Shown here in pieces: positions 1-8,317 of a DNA stretch of 64,000 bases. The DNA comes from Roseiarcus sp963820095 (GTDB lineage Bacteria > Pseudomonadota > Alphaproteobacteria > Rhizobiales > Beijerinckiaceae). The stretch lies in contig CAWFZA010000025.1 in assembly GCA_963820095.1 (NCBI GenBank), forward strand, positions 1-64,000, in the 5' to 3' direction. Each line of letters begins with the position of its first letter. Position 1 is the first letter of the stretch. The translations under genes and the position numbers were made by a program. Below the pieces are notes generated by a model that was given only the letters and a program-made list of their open reading frames with translations, was not told the origin of the DNA and searched no databases.

Positions 1-101
1 GCTGGCTGACCTTTTGGGCGTGGGGCGGGCGAGCCCGGGGGGAATGTATGAGTTTTGGACGGGAGGCGGCCGAGAAACTGGGGACCGACAGTCGGGATAG
101 C

Positions 102-530
102 CTACCGTCGCGGCGACGGCCCGCCGGCGGACACGGCATGCAGGGTCGCGCCGAGCTTGCGGTTGAACTCTTCGGCCTCGAACTGAGCGTTGACGGCGTC
201 CGTCTTGTCGGCGCGCGGTTCCGGACACTGGACGTCGGCGCCCGCTGCGCCTGACCGTTCGAGAGTTGCCTTGAAAGCGCGTTCGATCTCGACCCGGCTG
301 CGCTCGGCCGCGAACACCTCGGTGACCCAGACGTCCGCGCCGCTTTTCGACGACCCGACGCAGAGGGTCCAGCGTGGCTCAGCATGAGCCGTCGCCGGGA
401 CGCAAGCGGCAATCGCGAGCAAGCCGATCGCGCAGCCCACACAATTCTCTAGGCTCCGACGGACGCTCAATCGACCTGTCGCCAAAGTGAGGCAAGACGC
501 CGAGCGCCTGCGGCCAACGATTGCGAACAT
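102..530 (-). CDS. Putative secreted protein of unknown function
   Basis: 142-residue reading frame. It has a basic N-terminus, then a hydrophobic stretch around residues 30-45 ending in a plausible signal-peptidase site (ATAHA-EP), so the mature protein would be exported. The mature part is about 90 residues. It has one cysteine in 'WTLCVG', one in 'VQCPEP', and a C-terminal 'AEEFNRKLGATLHAV' segment that looks like conserved protein sequence rather than shadow coding. It is divergent from the portal-like gene, with about 50 bp between the two start codons, so they probably share a promoter region. I do not recognise a named family and assign no function. Confidence 0.5.
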   Translation of the reverse strand: MFAIVGRRRSASCLTLATGRLSVRRSLENCVGCAIGLLAIAACVPATAHAEPRWTLCVGSSKSGADVWVTEVFAAERSRVEIERAFKATLERSGAAGADVQCPEPRADKTDAVNAQFEAEEFNRKLGATLHAVSAGGPSPRR

Positions 531-577
531 TAACAGCCTCTAACCCCATCACGTCATTTCGCCAAGGAACCGATCCA

Positions 578-2209
578 ATGTCGGACGCCCTCAGACGGCC
601 CCTGCCCCCAAGCGTTTTCGCCCGGCTCGCCGACGCGACGCGCTATCTGATCACCGGCGTGTCGCCGGATGCGTGGTTCGGACCGCTGCAGCCGCTCGCG
701 CCAATGGCGCCGCCAGAGGTCAAGGGGCGTCAGTGGGACTATCCGTTCGGCGCCAATCTCAACTATATCCCGCGCGCCGAAGACGGCGTTTCGTTCGCCG
801 AATTGCGCGGGCTCGCCGACGCGCTGCCGCTCCTGCGCGCGGTGATTGAAACCCGTAAGGACCAGATCGCGGCGCAGAACTTCGCGATCCGCTCGCGCAA
901 CCGGGAGGATTTGCCGGCGAGCTCCCAGGCGATCGATCAGGTCACGCGCTTCTTCGCCCGCCCCGACCGGCGCCGCTCGTTCGCCGACTGGCTGCGCATG
1001 CTGCTCGAGGAGATGCTGGTCATCGACGCGGCGACCCTTTATCCGCGCTACAACCGCGGCGGCTCGCTCTATGCGCTCGACATCATCGACGGGTCGACGA
1101 TCAAGCCGCTGATCGGCGAGGACGGGCGCCCGCCCGAGCCGCCCGATCCGGCCTACCAGCAGATCCTCAAGGGCATCCCGGCCGCCGACTTCTCCGCCGA
1201 CGAACTCCTCTATCTGCCGCGCAACCTCCGTGCCCATCGGATGTATGGCATGAGCCCGGTTGAGCAGATCGCGCTCACCGTCAACATCGCGCTGAGGCGC
1301 GACGCCTCGACTCTCGACTATTACCGCGCCGGCTCCTCGCCGGACGCCTTCGCGACTTTGCCGAAGGAATGGACGGCCGACCAGATCCGCTCGTTCCAGG
1401 ATTATTTCGACGCGCTGATGAGCGGCAATCTGGCGCGCCGGCGCCAGACCAAGTTCATGCCCGCCGACTTCAAGCTGATCGAGGCCCGCCAGCCGCCGCT
1501 GAAAGACCAGTACGACGAGTGGCTGGCGCGCATCATCTGCTACGCCTTCTCGGTCCCCGTCTCGCCCTTCGTGTCACAGGTCAACCGCGCGACCGGCGAG
1601 ACCATGCGCCAGCAGGCGACGCAGGAAGGGCTCGTGCCGCTGAAGGCCTGGGTGAAGAACGCGCTCGACCATGTGATCCAGGTGTGCATGAACGAGCCGG
1701 GGCTCGAATTCGTCTGGGTCGGCGACGACGCGGTCGATCCGCTCGAGCAGGCGCAGACGCTCAACATTCTGGTCGGCGCGGGCATCAAGACGCGCGAGGA
1801 GGCGCGGGCGGATCTGGGGCTTGCGCCGGCTGGCGGGAAGGGGCCGGCGGCTGAGGTTGCGGGGCCGCTGGTCGCCAAGCGCGGCGCCACGCACGCGCCA
1901 TTGAGCAAGCTCAACCCGCATCACGACGAGCGTGGACTCTTCGCGACGGCGGACGGAGCGGTCGCCACCGTGGGCAGCCCGGCGCGCAAGCCGCAGCCGA
2001 CGCGCGTCCAGGTCGCAAGCAATGATGCGATGAGGTCGGATGCGGGAGGAACCAATGACACCGACACGGTGGCGTATCCGGAAGGGTGGCAAGCGTGCCA
2101 TGAAAAGTGCCTAGCGGAAACCGAGGGCGTGTGGCCGCCGTCCGACCGACCGGGATTGTACCGCCGATGTGTGAGGGAATGCCTCGGTCCCGCAGGAGAC
2201 GAATATTGA
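578..2209 (+). CDS. Phage portal-like protein with C-terminal linker and short Cys-containing tip
   Basis: 543 residues from ATG 578, preceded by AAGGA at 564-568; an upstream ATG at 521 lacks such a site. Residues 1-420 look like an HK97/lambda-type phage portal protein: an N-terminal arm, a mixed core, and a 'DEWLARIICYAFSVP' helix. Portals form the dodecameric channel of a virion, but no terminase, capsid or tail gene is next to it, so it is an orphan. Around residues 442-456 lies a 'KLNPHHDERGLF' linker, a type I associate with junctions between phage structural proteins and variable C-terminal domains. After it come about 85 residues ending in a small CxxxC...CxxxC tip. Parts of this gene are repeated at 3593-3955 and 4923-5392. 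Proposed role: carrier of a polymorphic toxin tip (inference). Confidence 0.75.
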   Translation: MSDALRRPLPPSVFARLADATRYLITGVSPDAWFGPLQPLAPMAPPEVKGRQWDYPFGANLNYIPRAEDGVSFAELRGLADALPLLRAVIETRKDQIAAQNFAIRSRNREDLPASSQAIDQVTRFFARPDRRRSFADWLRMLLEEMLVIDAATLYPRYNRGGSLYALDIIDGSTIKPLIGEDGRPPEPPDPAYQQILKGIPAADFSADELLYLPRNLRAHRMYGMSPVEQIALTVNIALRRDASTLDYYRAGSSPDAFATLPKEWTADQIRSFQDYFDALMSGNLARRRQTKFMPADFKLIEARQPPLKDQYDEWLARIICYAFSVPVSPFVSQVNRATGETMRQQATQEGLVPLKAWVKNALDHVIQVCMNEPGLEFVWVGDDAVDPLEQAQTLNILVGAGIKTREEARADLGLAPAGGKGPAAEVAGPLVAKRGATHAPLSKLNPHHDERGLFATADGAVATVGSPARKPQPTRVQVASNDAMRSDAGGTNDTDTVAYPEGWQACHEKCLAETEGVWPPSDRPGLYRRCVRECLGPAGDEY

Positions 2210-2239
2210 CGAAGCAGTACGATGCTTGAGGAAAAGAAG

Positions 2240-2449
2240 ATGAATAAAGACATCGCAAAATCACTTATCACGCTCAGTAAATCGATCGATGGCGTCATTG
2301 TCCAGATGTTTGCTGAGGTCGACAAGATTGACGACGAAGCTCTCAAGACACGCTTTAACAAAGCCGTCGGTGACTTACTTGGTTATATGTCTCGTGATTT
2401 GATATTTCCTCTGGAAAATATTTATCCAGAATTGCGAGAAGAGAGTTAA
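2240..2449 (+). CDS. Small AT-rich gene, candidate immunity protein for the first portal tip
   Basis: 69 residues, starting at ATG 2240 with GAGGAAAAG as ribosome-binding site; an ATG at 2222 in the same frame is also possible. It begins 30 bp after the portal stop codon. The protein is predicted to be helical, acidic and soluble, with no signal peptide. Base composition is clearly more AT-rich than the flanking portal DNA, which suggests separate acquisition. I recognise no family. The immunity call rests only on position (directly behind a variable tip) and on the parallel gene orders at 3114 and 4560. Confidence 0.5.
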   Translation: MNKDIAKSLITLSKSIDGVIVQMFAEVDKIDDEALKTRFNKAVGDLLGYMSRDLIFPLENIYPELREES

Positions 2450-2539
2450 TCGCTGAGCGAGGGTTACGGGGATTACGATGGGGATTCCGGTGGGATTCCG
2501 GTGATTCCGCTGGTGATTGCGGATTCCGGCGCGGATTCC

Positions 2540-2643
2540 GGCGACACTTTACTTAACCCCCAATGCTGATCAGCCGATTCCGCGACGGCGCCCGCTGCGC
2601 CTCGCCTGGCAGGCGCCAATTAGTGATTTCGTAAAGTGTCACC
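2540..2643. repeat. 104-bp inverted-repeat element (MITE-like or IS remnant)
   Basis: The left end GGCGACACTTTAC (2540-2552) and right end GTAAAGTGTCACC (2631-2643) are inverted repeats matching at 12 of 13 positions. The interior is about 78 bp and non-coding. Just left of it (2476-2540) a GATTCCGG-type unit is repeated several times. Just right of it, short direct duplications occur (AATCGCCACCCGT twice, CCTATCGAACCTCCG twice). The size and the end structure fit a miniature transposable element or the joined ends of a deleted insertion sequence. No transposase source is visible in the window. Confidence 0.45.
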
Positions 2644-2649
2644 GTAATC

Positions 2650-3103
2650 GCCACCCGTAATCGCCACCCGCCTATCGAACCTCCGCCTATCGAACCTCCG
2701 CCCCCTCCTCCCGAGCCGCCGACGCCACGGCCGGAGGAGAGCACACCGGCCGCGGCGACCGAATTTTCGATCGAAGATATGGCGAATGGGAAATTTCCGG
2801 GGGTCGCTACGAGACCAGGCATGCCGTGCAAGATGCCTGCTTCGGACGACCCTGCCTCAGAGGCTCAAAGCTACATTCGCCGGCTAGTAACAGGCAGGCC
2901 GTACGGTCAGCAAAAGAGTGACCTCGACTTTGCAAGGCGGTTATGTCTTTCGGCTGCGCGATGGCACATATCTAGCGTACCGACCGCCGGGCGTATCGAG
3001 CGACAGAACGGAATCGACAACGGCCAGTGTCGATATAAACAACCCTAAAATATACGAGATGAACCGAGGGCGAATTCTGAAGCTGTAATTTCCAAAGAAG
3101 TGA
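2650..3103 (+). pseudogene. Remnant of a second toxin tip (Pro-rich linker plus unknown C-terminal domain)
   Basis: One frame encodes a 'PPIEPPPIEPPPP' linker followed by about 80 residues (to about 2915). After a frame change, a second open stretch (2891-3085) encodes a 'GGYVFRLRDGTYLAYRPPG' domain rich in Ser/Thr, ending in 'GRILKL'. An in-frame TAA at 3086-3088 is followed by FPKK and a TGA at 3101. The Pro-rich linker resembles the tail of the E5-like tip at about 4470-4518, which ties both to the same system. The domain looks like toxin tips found at C-termini of polymorphic toxins, but I cannot name the family. It is broken by at least a frame change and the TAA, unless those are sequencing errors. 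Confidence 0.45.
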
Positions 3104-3113
3104 GCCAGAGAAA

Positions 3114-3597
3114 ATGACGATACCAACCGATACTGCGCTCTGGTTGCAAGAGCAGATGCTTGGACTTTATCATGAAGACTGGGGGTTGGTCTACATGACA
3201 GGCGGAAATCTGGCCTCAATCCCGTTTAATACGCCGATACGCTGGCAGCTTGGCGTCGATTTGATCTACCGGGGGCCCATTCGCGATCTGATCAAGGTCA
3301 AAGATTACGGCGCCACGCCCGACCGAGCGTCCTTCTTGCAAGCAATACGGACGCTAAACCCTTGGGGTGACGGCGCAGGTTTCTGGCATGCGACGCTTGT
3401 CTGGGACGCTCCTCGCCTCGACAAACTTATCGAGGCGCATTTCCCGTCGCCCGACCAGCATGAGGGCAAGCTGAATCCCTGCTTTCATCGAGGCGCTAGA
3501 GTAAATCTTTGCCGAGAACGGCGTCCCTTGGTCCGACACGCCGCTGCTGCCGATCATTCCCAACGCGGCCAACTCGGAAGCTCCCGCTCCGCGCTGA
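3114..3597 (+). pseudogene. Candidate immunity gene for tip 2, broken by a frameshift and a stop
   Basis: Starts at ATG 3114, 10 bp after the tip-2 TGA, reading 'TIPTDTALWLQEQMLGLYHE' and continuing as a soluble alpha/beta-looking protein. At about 3474 one extra base shifts the frame. The continuing frame reads 'IPAFIEALE', hits TAA at 3502-3504, then continues 'IFAENGVPWSDTPLLPIIP' to TGA 3595-3597. Reassembled, it is about 160 residues, a usual size for a cytoplasmic immunity protein. Its end coincides within a few bases with the start of the repeated portal segment at 3593. I do not recognise the family; the role is inferred from position. Confidence 0.5.
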
Positions 3598-4521
3598 TCG
3601 AGGCCCGCCAGCCGCCGCTGAAAGATCAGTACGACGAGTGGCTGGCGCGCATCATCTGCTATGCCTTCTCGGTCCCCGTCTCGCCCTTCGTCTCCCAGGT
3701 GAACCGCGCCACCGGCGAGACCATGCGCCAGCAGGCGACGCAGGAGGGGCTGGTTCCGCTGAAAGCCTGGGTGAAGAACGCGCTCGACCATGTGATCCAG
3801 GTGTGCATGAACGAGCCCGGGCTCGAATTCATCTGGGTCGGCGACGACGCGGTCGATCCGCTCGAACAGGCCCAGACGCTGCAGATCCTGGTCGGCGCAG
3901 GCATGAAGACGCGCGAGGAGGCGCGGGCGGATCTGGGGCTTGCGCCGGCGGGCGGTTGCGACCGGTCGCCAAGCGCGGGGTTCCGCACGCACTATTGGGG
4001 AAGTTCAATCCGCATCACGACGAGCGCGGTCAGTTCACCAGCGCCGACGATCCTGCTGCGCGAGCGACGCCTCGCGTAGAGCTTGCGGCTGACAAACCTC
4101 AGGAAAGCGCCGGCGATTTAACTCGGTCGACGACCGCGTCAGGCTATAAATTATCGCCGAAAATTCAGCGGGGTATGATAAAGGGAGGTTGGACACCGGA
4201 ACAAATCGATAAAGCAGTAACGTCAGGTAACCGGATCGACGCGATAAATAAAGAGAAGAACAGTCCAGCGAGTCGTTACGCGAATCGGACACCGGCAAAT
4301 CGGTCGTCATCGATAACACGATCAACGAGGTTATACATGTCGGCAGAAAGGATGATTTTCAGTATGGCCCGGAGAGTGGAGATGTGCCGGGAGCTGTCAT
4401 GCGTCCACCTCCGTCCAGTGGGAATTCCCCTGGCGGCGCGTCGGCACCCTCAAGGGCCCCGGGGAGCCCCCCAATCGAGCCGCTTGAGCAGATAAAACCT
4501 CCGATCGAACCATTGCCGTGA
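3593..4521 (+). pseudogene. Portal C-terminal fragment fused to a colicin E5-like tRNA nuclease tip
   Basis: Positions 3593-3955 repeat 1474-1836 of the full portal gene with no indel between the copies. A small deletion then shifts the frame at about 3956, and the 'KFNPHHDERGQFTSADD' linker follows. The tip starts near 4144 with 'YKLSPKIQRGMIKGGWTPEQ' and, after one missing base near 4285, continues 'TGKSVVIDNTINEVIHVG' and 'DDFQYGP'. This pattern matches the colicin E5 ribonuclease domain, a family known to cut anticodons containing queuosine-34/U35 (Tyr, His, Asn, Asp tRNAs). A Pro-rich 'PPIEPLEQIKPPIEPLP' tail ends at TGA 4519-4521. It lacks its own portal N-terminus, so it is an orphan tip that would need recombination to be displayed. 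Confidence 0.65.
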
Positions 4522-4559
4522 CGCCGCGCGCCCGACAGCTCCAGTTGAGGTACAGAGAT

Positions 4560-4901
4560 ATGAACGACCAGTTTCAGGAATTTTCCGGGGCCCTCCCTAA
4601 GGAATTGTTGGGGCGCGCTTACCAATCCACAAACGAATTGGCTTGGAACCGCACGGATGCGGTAGACGCCATCGATTATCTTGAAAAAGCCGGCTTCACG
4701 GTGCTGGGGGTTGAGGTTTGGCTGCCAACATCGCCGGGACCAACAATGACGGGGAGGTATTGGGACCCAGAGGGCAGTGGTGCTCCCGATAGGCCGCGAA
4801 CAGCGATGGATTTCGTCAAAAATTTCAACTGGGCAGAACGTGACAAGATCCTGAAAGATCGTGAGCCGTTTTTCAATTTTACAACAGACGAGCGCCTATA
4901 A
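4560..4901 (+). CDS. Imm40-like immunity protein, partner of the E5-like tip
   Basis: 113 residues from ATG 4560. A GTG at 4518 overlapping the toxin stop would give 127 residues, but ATG 4560 starts right before the conserved region. The core 'NRTDAVDAIDYLEKAGFTVLG' followed by 'VEVWLP' and 'GRYWDPEG' resembles the Imm40 family of polymorphic-toxin immunity proteins (a helix with aligned Asp/Ala, then beta strands carrying Trp). It is soluble with no signal peptide, as expected for a cytoplasmic antitoxin. It sits directly behind the E5-like nuclease tip and is the only intact gene of that module. The Imm40 call is from memory of the family pattern and needs a profile search. Confidence 0.6.
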   Translation: MNDQFQEFSGALPKELLGRAYQSTNELAWNRTDAVDAIDYLEKAGFTVLGVEVWLPTSPGPTMTGRYWDPEGSGAPDRPRTAMDFVKNFNWAERDKILKDREPFFNFTTDERL

Positions 4902-4922
4902 TGGAACCCCTCCTTCAGCGCC

Positions 4923-5623
4923 GGCTCGCTCTATGCGCTCGACATCATCGACGGGTCGACGATCAAGCCGCTGATCGGCGAGGACGGGCGCGCGCCCCAG
5001 CCGCCCGATCCCGCCTACCAGCAGATCCTCAAGGGCATCCCGGCCGCCGATTTCTCGGCGAGGAACTGCTCTATCTGCCGCGCAACCTGCGCGCCCACCG
5101 GCTCTACGGCATGAGCCAAGTCGAGCAGATCGCCCTCACAATCAACATTGCGCTGAGGCGCGACGTCTCGACCCTCGATTATCACCGCGCCGGCTCCTCG
5201 CCCGACGCCTTCGCCACCTTGCCCAGGGAATGGACGGCCGACCAGATCCGCTCGTTCCAGGACTATTTCGACGCTTTGATGAGCGGCAATCTGGCGCGCC
5301 GGCGCCAGACCAAGTTCATGCCCGCCGACTTCAGGCTGATCGAGACCCGCCAGCCGCCGCTGAAGGACCAGTACGACGAATGGCTGGCGCGCCGACCTGT
5401 TGTGAAACGCCCGCCAACCCCTGCAGTTCCAGAGGTTAGAACAAAAAGAGAACATTTCCTTGACCGCTTACGCCGGCTTCCCAGTCGCGTCGATATTCAC
5501 GACCTGGAGTTCCGCCTCGGGGAGCGCCTGGATTTGTTGGCCGTGCGCTTTGATCGGCGCTTTGGACCCACATCTTTCTTGATGATCGTGTTCATAGCTT
5601 TGTTGTTTGGTGCTGAGCCGTGA
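4923..5623 (+). pseudogene. Portal middle fragment joined to an unrelated membrane-anchored tail
   Basis: Positions 4923-5392 (470 bp) repeat 1061-1531 (471 bp) of the full portal gene; the one-base loss near 5060 shifts the frame. Directly after the 'DEWLAR' codons, at 5392, the homology stops and a new sequence begins: about 76 residues, basic and coiled-coil-like ('HFLDRLRRLPSRVDIHDLEF'), then one hydrophobic segment 'TSFLMIVFIALLFG' at the end. This junction falls inside the portal coding sequence at nearly the place where copy 2 starts. The tail is not recognised; it could be the C-terminus of a membrane protein captured by recombination. Confidence 0.6.
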
Positions 5624-5737
5624 CGGAGCGGCTTGAATTCGAATTGTTGCTCGATTGTCGATCGTTTGCAGACGAACCCGTACGGGATTTCGTTGCGCTC
5701 GTCCGACCCTGGATCGTGTCCCGTGGCGTGGTGTAGC
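5621..5737 (+). CDS. Short possible coding remnant next to the IS256 end
   Basis: A GTG start overlaps the preceding TGA by 4 bases (GTGA), suggesting translational coupling. It encodes 38 residues, 'TERLEFELLLDCRSFADEPV...', and stops 5 bp before the left end of the IS256-family element. It may be the 5' part of a gene cut off by the insertion. I found no convincing continuation on the far side (7043-7344). Confidence 0.3.
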
Positions 5738-5742
5738 AGCGG

Positions 5743-7042
5743 CGGTGTGGTCGCCGCATTCGCCGGCATGGGCCGGGCTGGTCAGGCGGCCACGGCGGGC
5801 AGCCCGACGATGGGATCATCGCTCAAGGGAGCGATGGTTTCCAGCGTCATGTAGCGGGCGCGCTGGACGGCCCATTCATCGTTCTGTTCCAGCAGGATTG
5901 CGCCGACGAGCCTGACGATCGCCGCCTCGTTGGGGAAGATGCCGACGACTTCGGTTCGGCGCTTGATCTCGCCGTTGAGACGCTCGATCGGATTGGTGGA
6001 GTGCAGCTTCGGCCGGTGCGCGGCGGGGAAGCTCATGTAGGCGAGCACGTCGGGCTCGGCCTCGTCCATGAGCGTCGCGAGCTTGGGCAGCTTGGGGCGC
6101 AACTGGTCGGCGACCCTGCGCCACTGGGCGCTCGCGGACGGCGCGTCGTCCTGGGCGAAGGCGGTGGCGATGAAGGCGGAGACGACGCGCCGGCCGCTCT
6201 TGCCGGCATGGGCCAGCGCGTTGCGCATGAAGTGGACGCGGCAGCGCTGCCAGGTGGCGTTCAGGACCTTGGCGACCGCGGCCTTGATGCCTTCGTGGGC
6301 GTCGGAGATGACGAGCTTGACGCCGCGCAGGCCGCGCCGGGCGAGCTTGCGCAGGAACTCGGTCCAGAAGGTCTCGGCTTCGGAGGGGCCGATGTCCATG
6401 CCCAAGCACTTCGCGCCGGCCGTCGCCGTTGACGCCGACGGCGACGATCACCGCCACCGAGACGATGCGGCCGTTGTCGCGCACCTTCACGTAGGTGGCG
6501 TCGATCCACAGGTAGGGCCAGTCGCCCTCGATCGGCCGGTCGAGGAAGGCCTTGACCTTGCCGTCGATCTCTTCGCACAGCCGGCTGACCTGGCTCTTCG
6601 AGATCCCGGTCCTGCCCATCGCCTTGACCAGATCGTCGACCGAGCGGGTCGAGACGCCCTGGACGTAGGCCTCCTGGATCACGGCGGTCAGCGCCTTCTC
6701 GGCCAGCCGCCGCGGCTCGAGGAAGCCGGGGAAGTAGCTGCCCTTGCGCAGCTTCGGGATGCGCAGCTCGACCGTGCCGGCCCGCGTCTCCCAGTCGCGG
6801 TCGCGATAGCCGTTGCGCTGGGCGAGCCGGTCGGGCTCCTCGCGTAGGCCGCGCCGGTCAGCGCCCCGACCTCCAGCTCCATCAGCCGCTCGGCGGCGAA
6901 GCCGATCATCTCGCGCAAAACGTCGGCGTCGGGGGTCTTCTCCACAAGCGCGCGAAGGCTCATCATCTCATCGGTCATCGGTGGTTCCTCGGTTGCGTTG
7001 GGTGTCGCAACCCGATCCTACCGGCGAATCGCCGATGACCAC
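5743..7042. mobile_element. IS256-family insertion sequence, decayed
   Basis: About 1.3 kb, the usual length for the family. It contains one Mutator-type transposase in minus orientation. The ends look like an imperfect inverted repeat: left 5743-5775 (GGTCGCCGCATTCGCCGGC core) against the reverse complement of 7010-7042 (GGTCATCGGCGATTCGCCGG core). I could not fix a target duplication, so the exact ends are approximate. It separates the toxin array from fmt. Confidence 0.65.
5782..6978 (-). pseudogene. IS256-family (Mutator-type) transposase with two frameshifts
   Basis: Reassembled length is about 398 residues, normal for IS256. The N-terminal 'ALVEKTPDADVLREMIGFAAE' passes through a frame change near 6842 (one base missing) into 'RNGYRDRDWETRAGTVEL', then 'VSRLCEEIDGKV' and the DDE domain 'LWIDATYVKVR'. 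A second frame change near 6405 (one extra G) leads into 'MDIGPSEAETFWTEFLR', 'LVISDAHEGIKAA', 'RCRVHFMRN' and 'LHSTNPIERLNGEIKRR'. The catalytic Asp of 'WIDAT' and of 'SDAH' and the final Glu of 'NPIERLN' are all present. It is non-functional as written, though the two single-base changes could be sequencing errors. Confidence 0.85.
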
Positions 7043-7344
7043 CGCAAGCCGCTCGCTCGCTACGGCGCTATGGAAAGCGCGCTTCGCGAGCCGCTTGCTC
7101 CCGATTGCCGTCCATTTGCAAATCAAACTCCCCAGCTATCATTCATGCCCAAATCCCGATTCCGGCTTGAAGCGCAATTCGATAGTGAATGCGGGCAAGG
7201 TCGCCGTTGAGGCGTATACCAAAGCTACGCTTCGCGGACGCGGTGATGAACGCCTGAAGTAAATTGACACTCGTTCGTCTTGTGTAGAAGTTGGATTAAG
7301 TTGGACTTTTGATGGCTCATATTTCGGAGTATCGCTGACGAACG
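7043..7344. other. Intergenic stretch between IS256 and fmt
   Basis: About 300 bp. Short open frames exist here but none resembles a protein. It may hold the far half of whatever gene the IS256 element entered, and it must contain the fmt promoter; I see no clear -35/-10 pair or Shine-Dalgarno before ATG 7345. Confidence 0.4.
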
Positions 7345-8289
7345 ATGCGAGTTGTCTTCATGGGCACGCCGGAATTCGCAGTTCCGACGTTGTTGAGATT
7401 ATCAAAGAGTGAACATGCGATTGTCGCTGTCTATACGCGCGCCCCGGCTCGCGGTGGCCCCCGAGGGCTCGAGATAAGAAAGACGCCCGTTCATTCGATG
7501 GCGGATATTCTCGGAATCCGCGTTATGACACCGACGTCCTTACGCGACCTCCAAGCTCAAAAAGACTTTAACGACCTAGGGACCGATATCGCGATCGTTG
7601 TCGCGTATGGCCTGATACTCCCGCTCCCTATTCTCGAAAGTCCAAGGCACGGGTGCTTGAACTTGCACGCTTCATTGCTGCCGCGGTGGCGGGGCGCCGC
7701 TCCGATCCAGCGGGCGATCGTCGCAGGCGACTCGCAGATCGGGATTGATGTCATGCGCATGGCTGCCGGTCTTGATACGGGACCGATAACGATGCGTGAA
7801 ATCGTTCCGATACGTCCTGACGAAACCGCCGGAGACCTGGCAGGTCGTCTAGCCGCCATCGGTGCCAAACTGTCGGTCAACGCCTTGCAATCGATCGGGG
7901 CCGGCTTACTGACGTTTCACGAACAATCCGCCTTTGGCGCTTCCTACGCCCACAAGATTGAGAAGAATGAGGCGGATATTGATTGGACGCAGAGCGCGGA
8001 AACTGTTCGCAACCAGATTCACGGATTGTCACCCGCGCCAGGTGCGTTTTCCAACGTTCGGATCGGAAATCGCGAAGAGAGTATAAAGCTCTTTCGAGCT
8101 GAGGTCGCCTCGGGGCGCGGTTCGCCTGGCACGCTTCTGTCCGAGGACATGCGCGTTGCATGTGGAGTCGGCGCGATACAAGTTCTCCAAGCGCAACGCC
8201 CGGGTAGGACCCCAATAAGCGGTCGCGAATTCATGCGTGGCGCCACGATTGCTCCAGGAGCGATCTTCACACGGTCCCGCGAGCCTTGA
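7345..8289 (+). CDS. fmt: Methionyl-tRNA formyltransferase
   Basis: 314 residues, the usual size. The enzyme transfers a formyl group from 10-formyltetrahydrofolate to the initiator Met-tRNA. It opens with 'MRVVFMGTPEFAVPTL' and carries the formyltransferase signature 'LNLHASLLPRWRGAAPIQ' with catalytic Asn/His and 'GIDVMRMAAGLDTGPI' (Asp). The C-terminal OB-like domain begins near residue 205 ('ASYAHKIEKNEADIDW'). It is normally paired with def; here it stands alone between an IS element and a convergent purD. Codon use is less GC-biased than in the suf or fad genes, so it could be an extra or transferred copy; this window cannot tell. Confidence 0.93.
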   Translation: MRVVFMGTPEFAVPTLLRLSKSEHAIVAVYTRAPARGGPRGLEIRKTPVHSMADILGIRVMTPTSLRDLQAQKDFNDLGTDIAIVVAYGLILPLPILESPRHGCLNLHASLLPRWRGAAPIQRAIVAGDSQIGIDVMRMAAGLDTGPITMREIVPIRPDETAGDLAGRLAAIGAKLSVNALQSIGAGLLTFHEQSAFGASYAHKIEKNEADIDWTQSAETVRNQIHGLSPAPGAFSNVRIGNREESIKLFRAEVASGRGSPGTLLSEDMRVACGVGAIQVLQAQRPGRTPISGREFMRGATIAPGAIFTRSREP

Positions 8290-8317
8290 GACCGCTACCG
8301 TCCACAGCGTCTACTTT

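Noticed and set aside
2476..2560. Short GATTCCGG repeats as a possible CRISPR array
   Set aside because: Units are about 8-12 bp with no regular spacers and no cas genes; they are simple tandem repeats.
3086..3504. Recoded TAA stop codons in toxin/immunity module 2
   Set aside because: Two TAA codons could be read as lysine positions, but the same module also has frame changes and the window shows many indels; decay or error is simpler.
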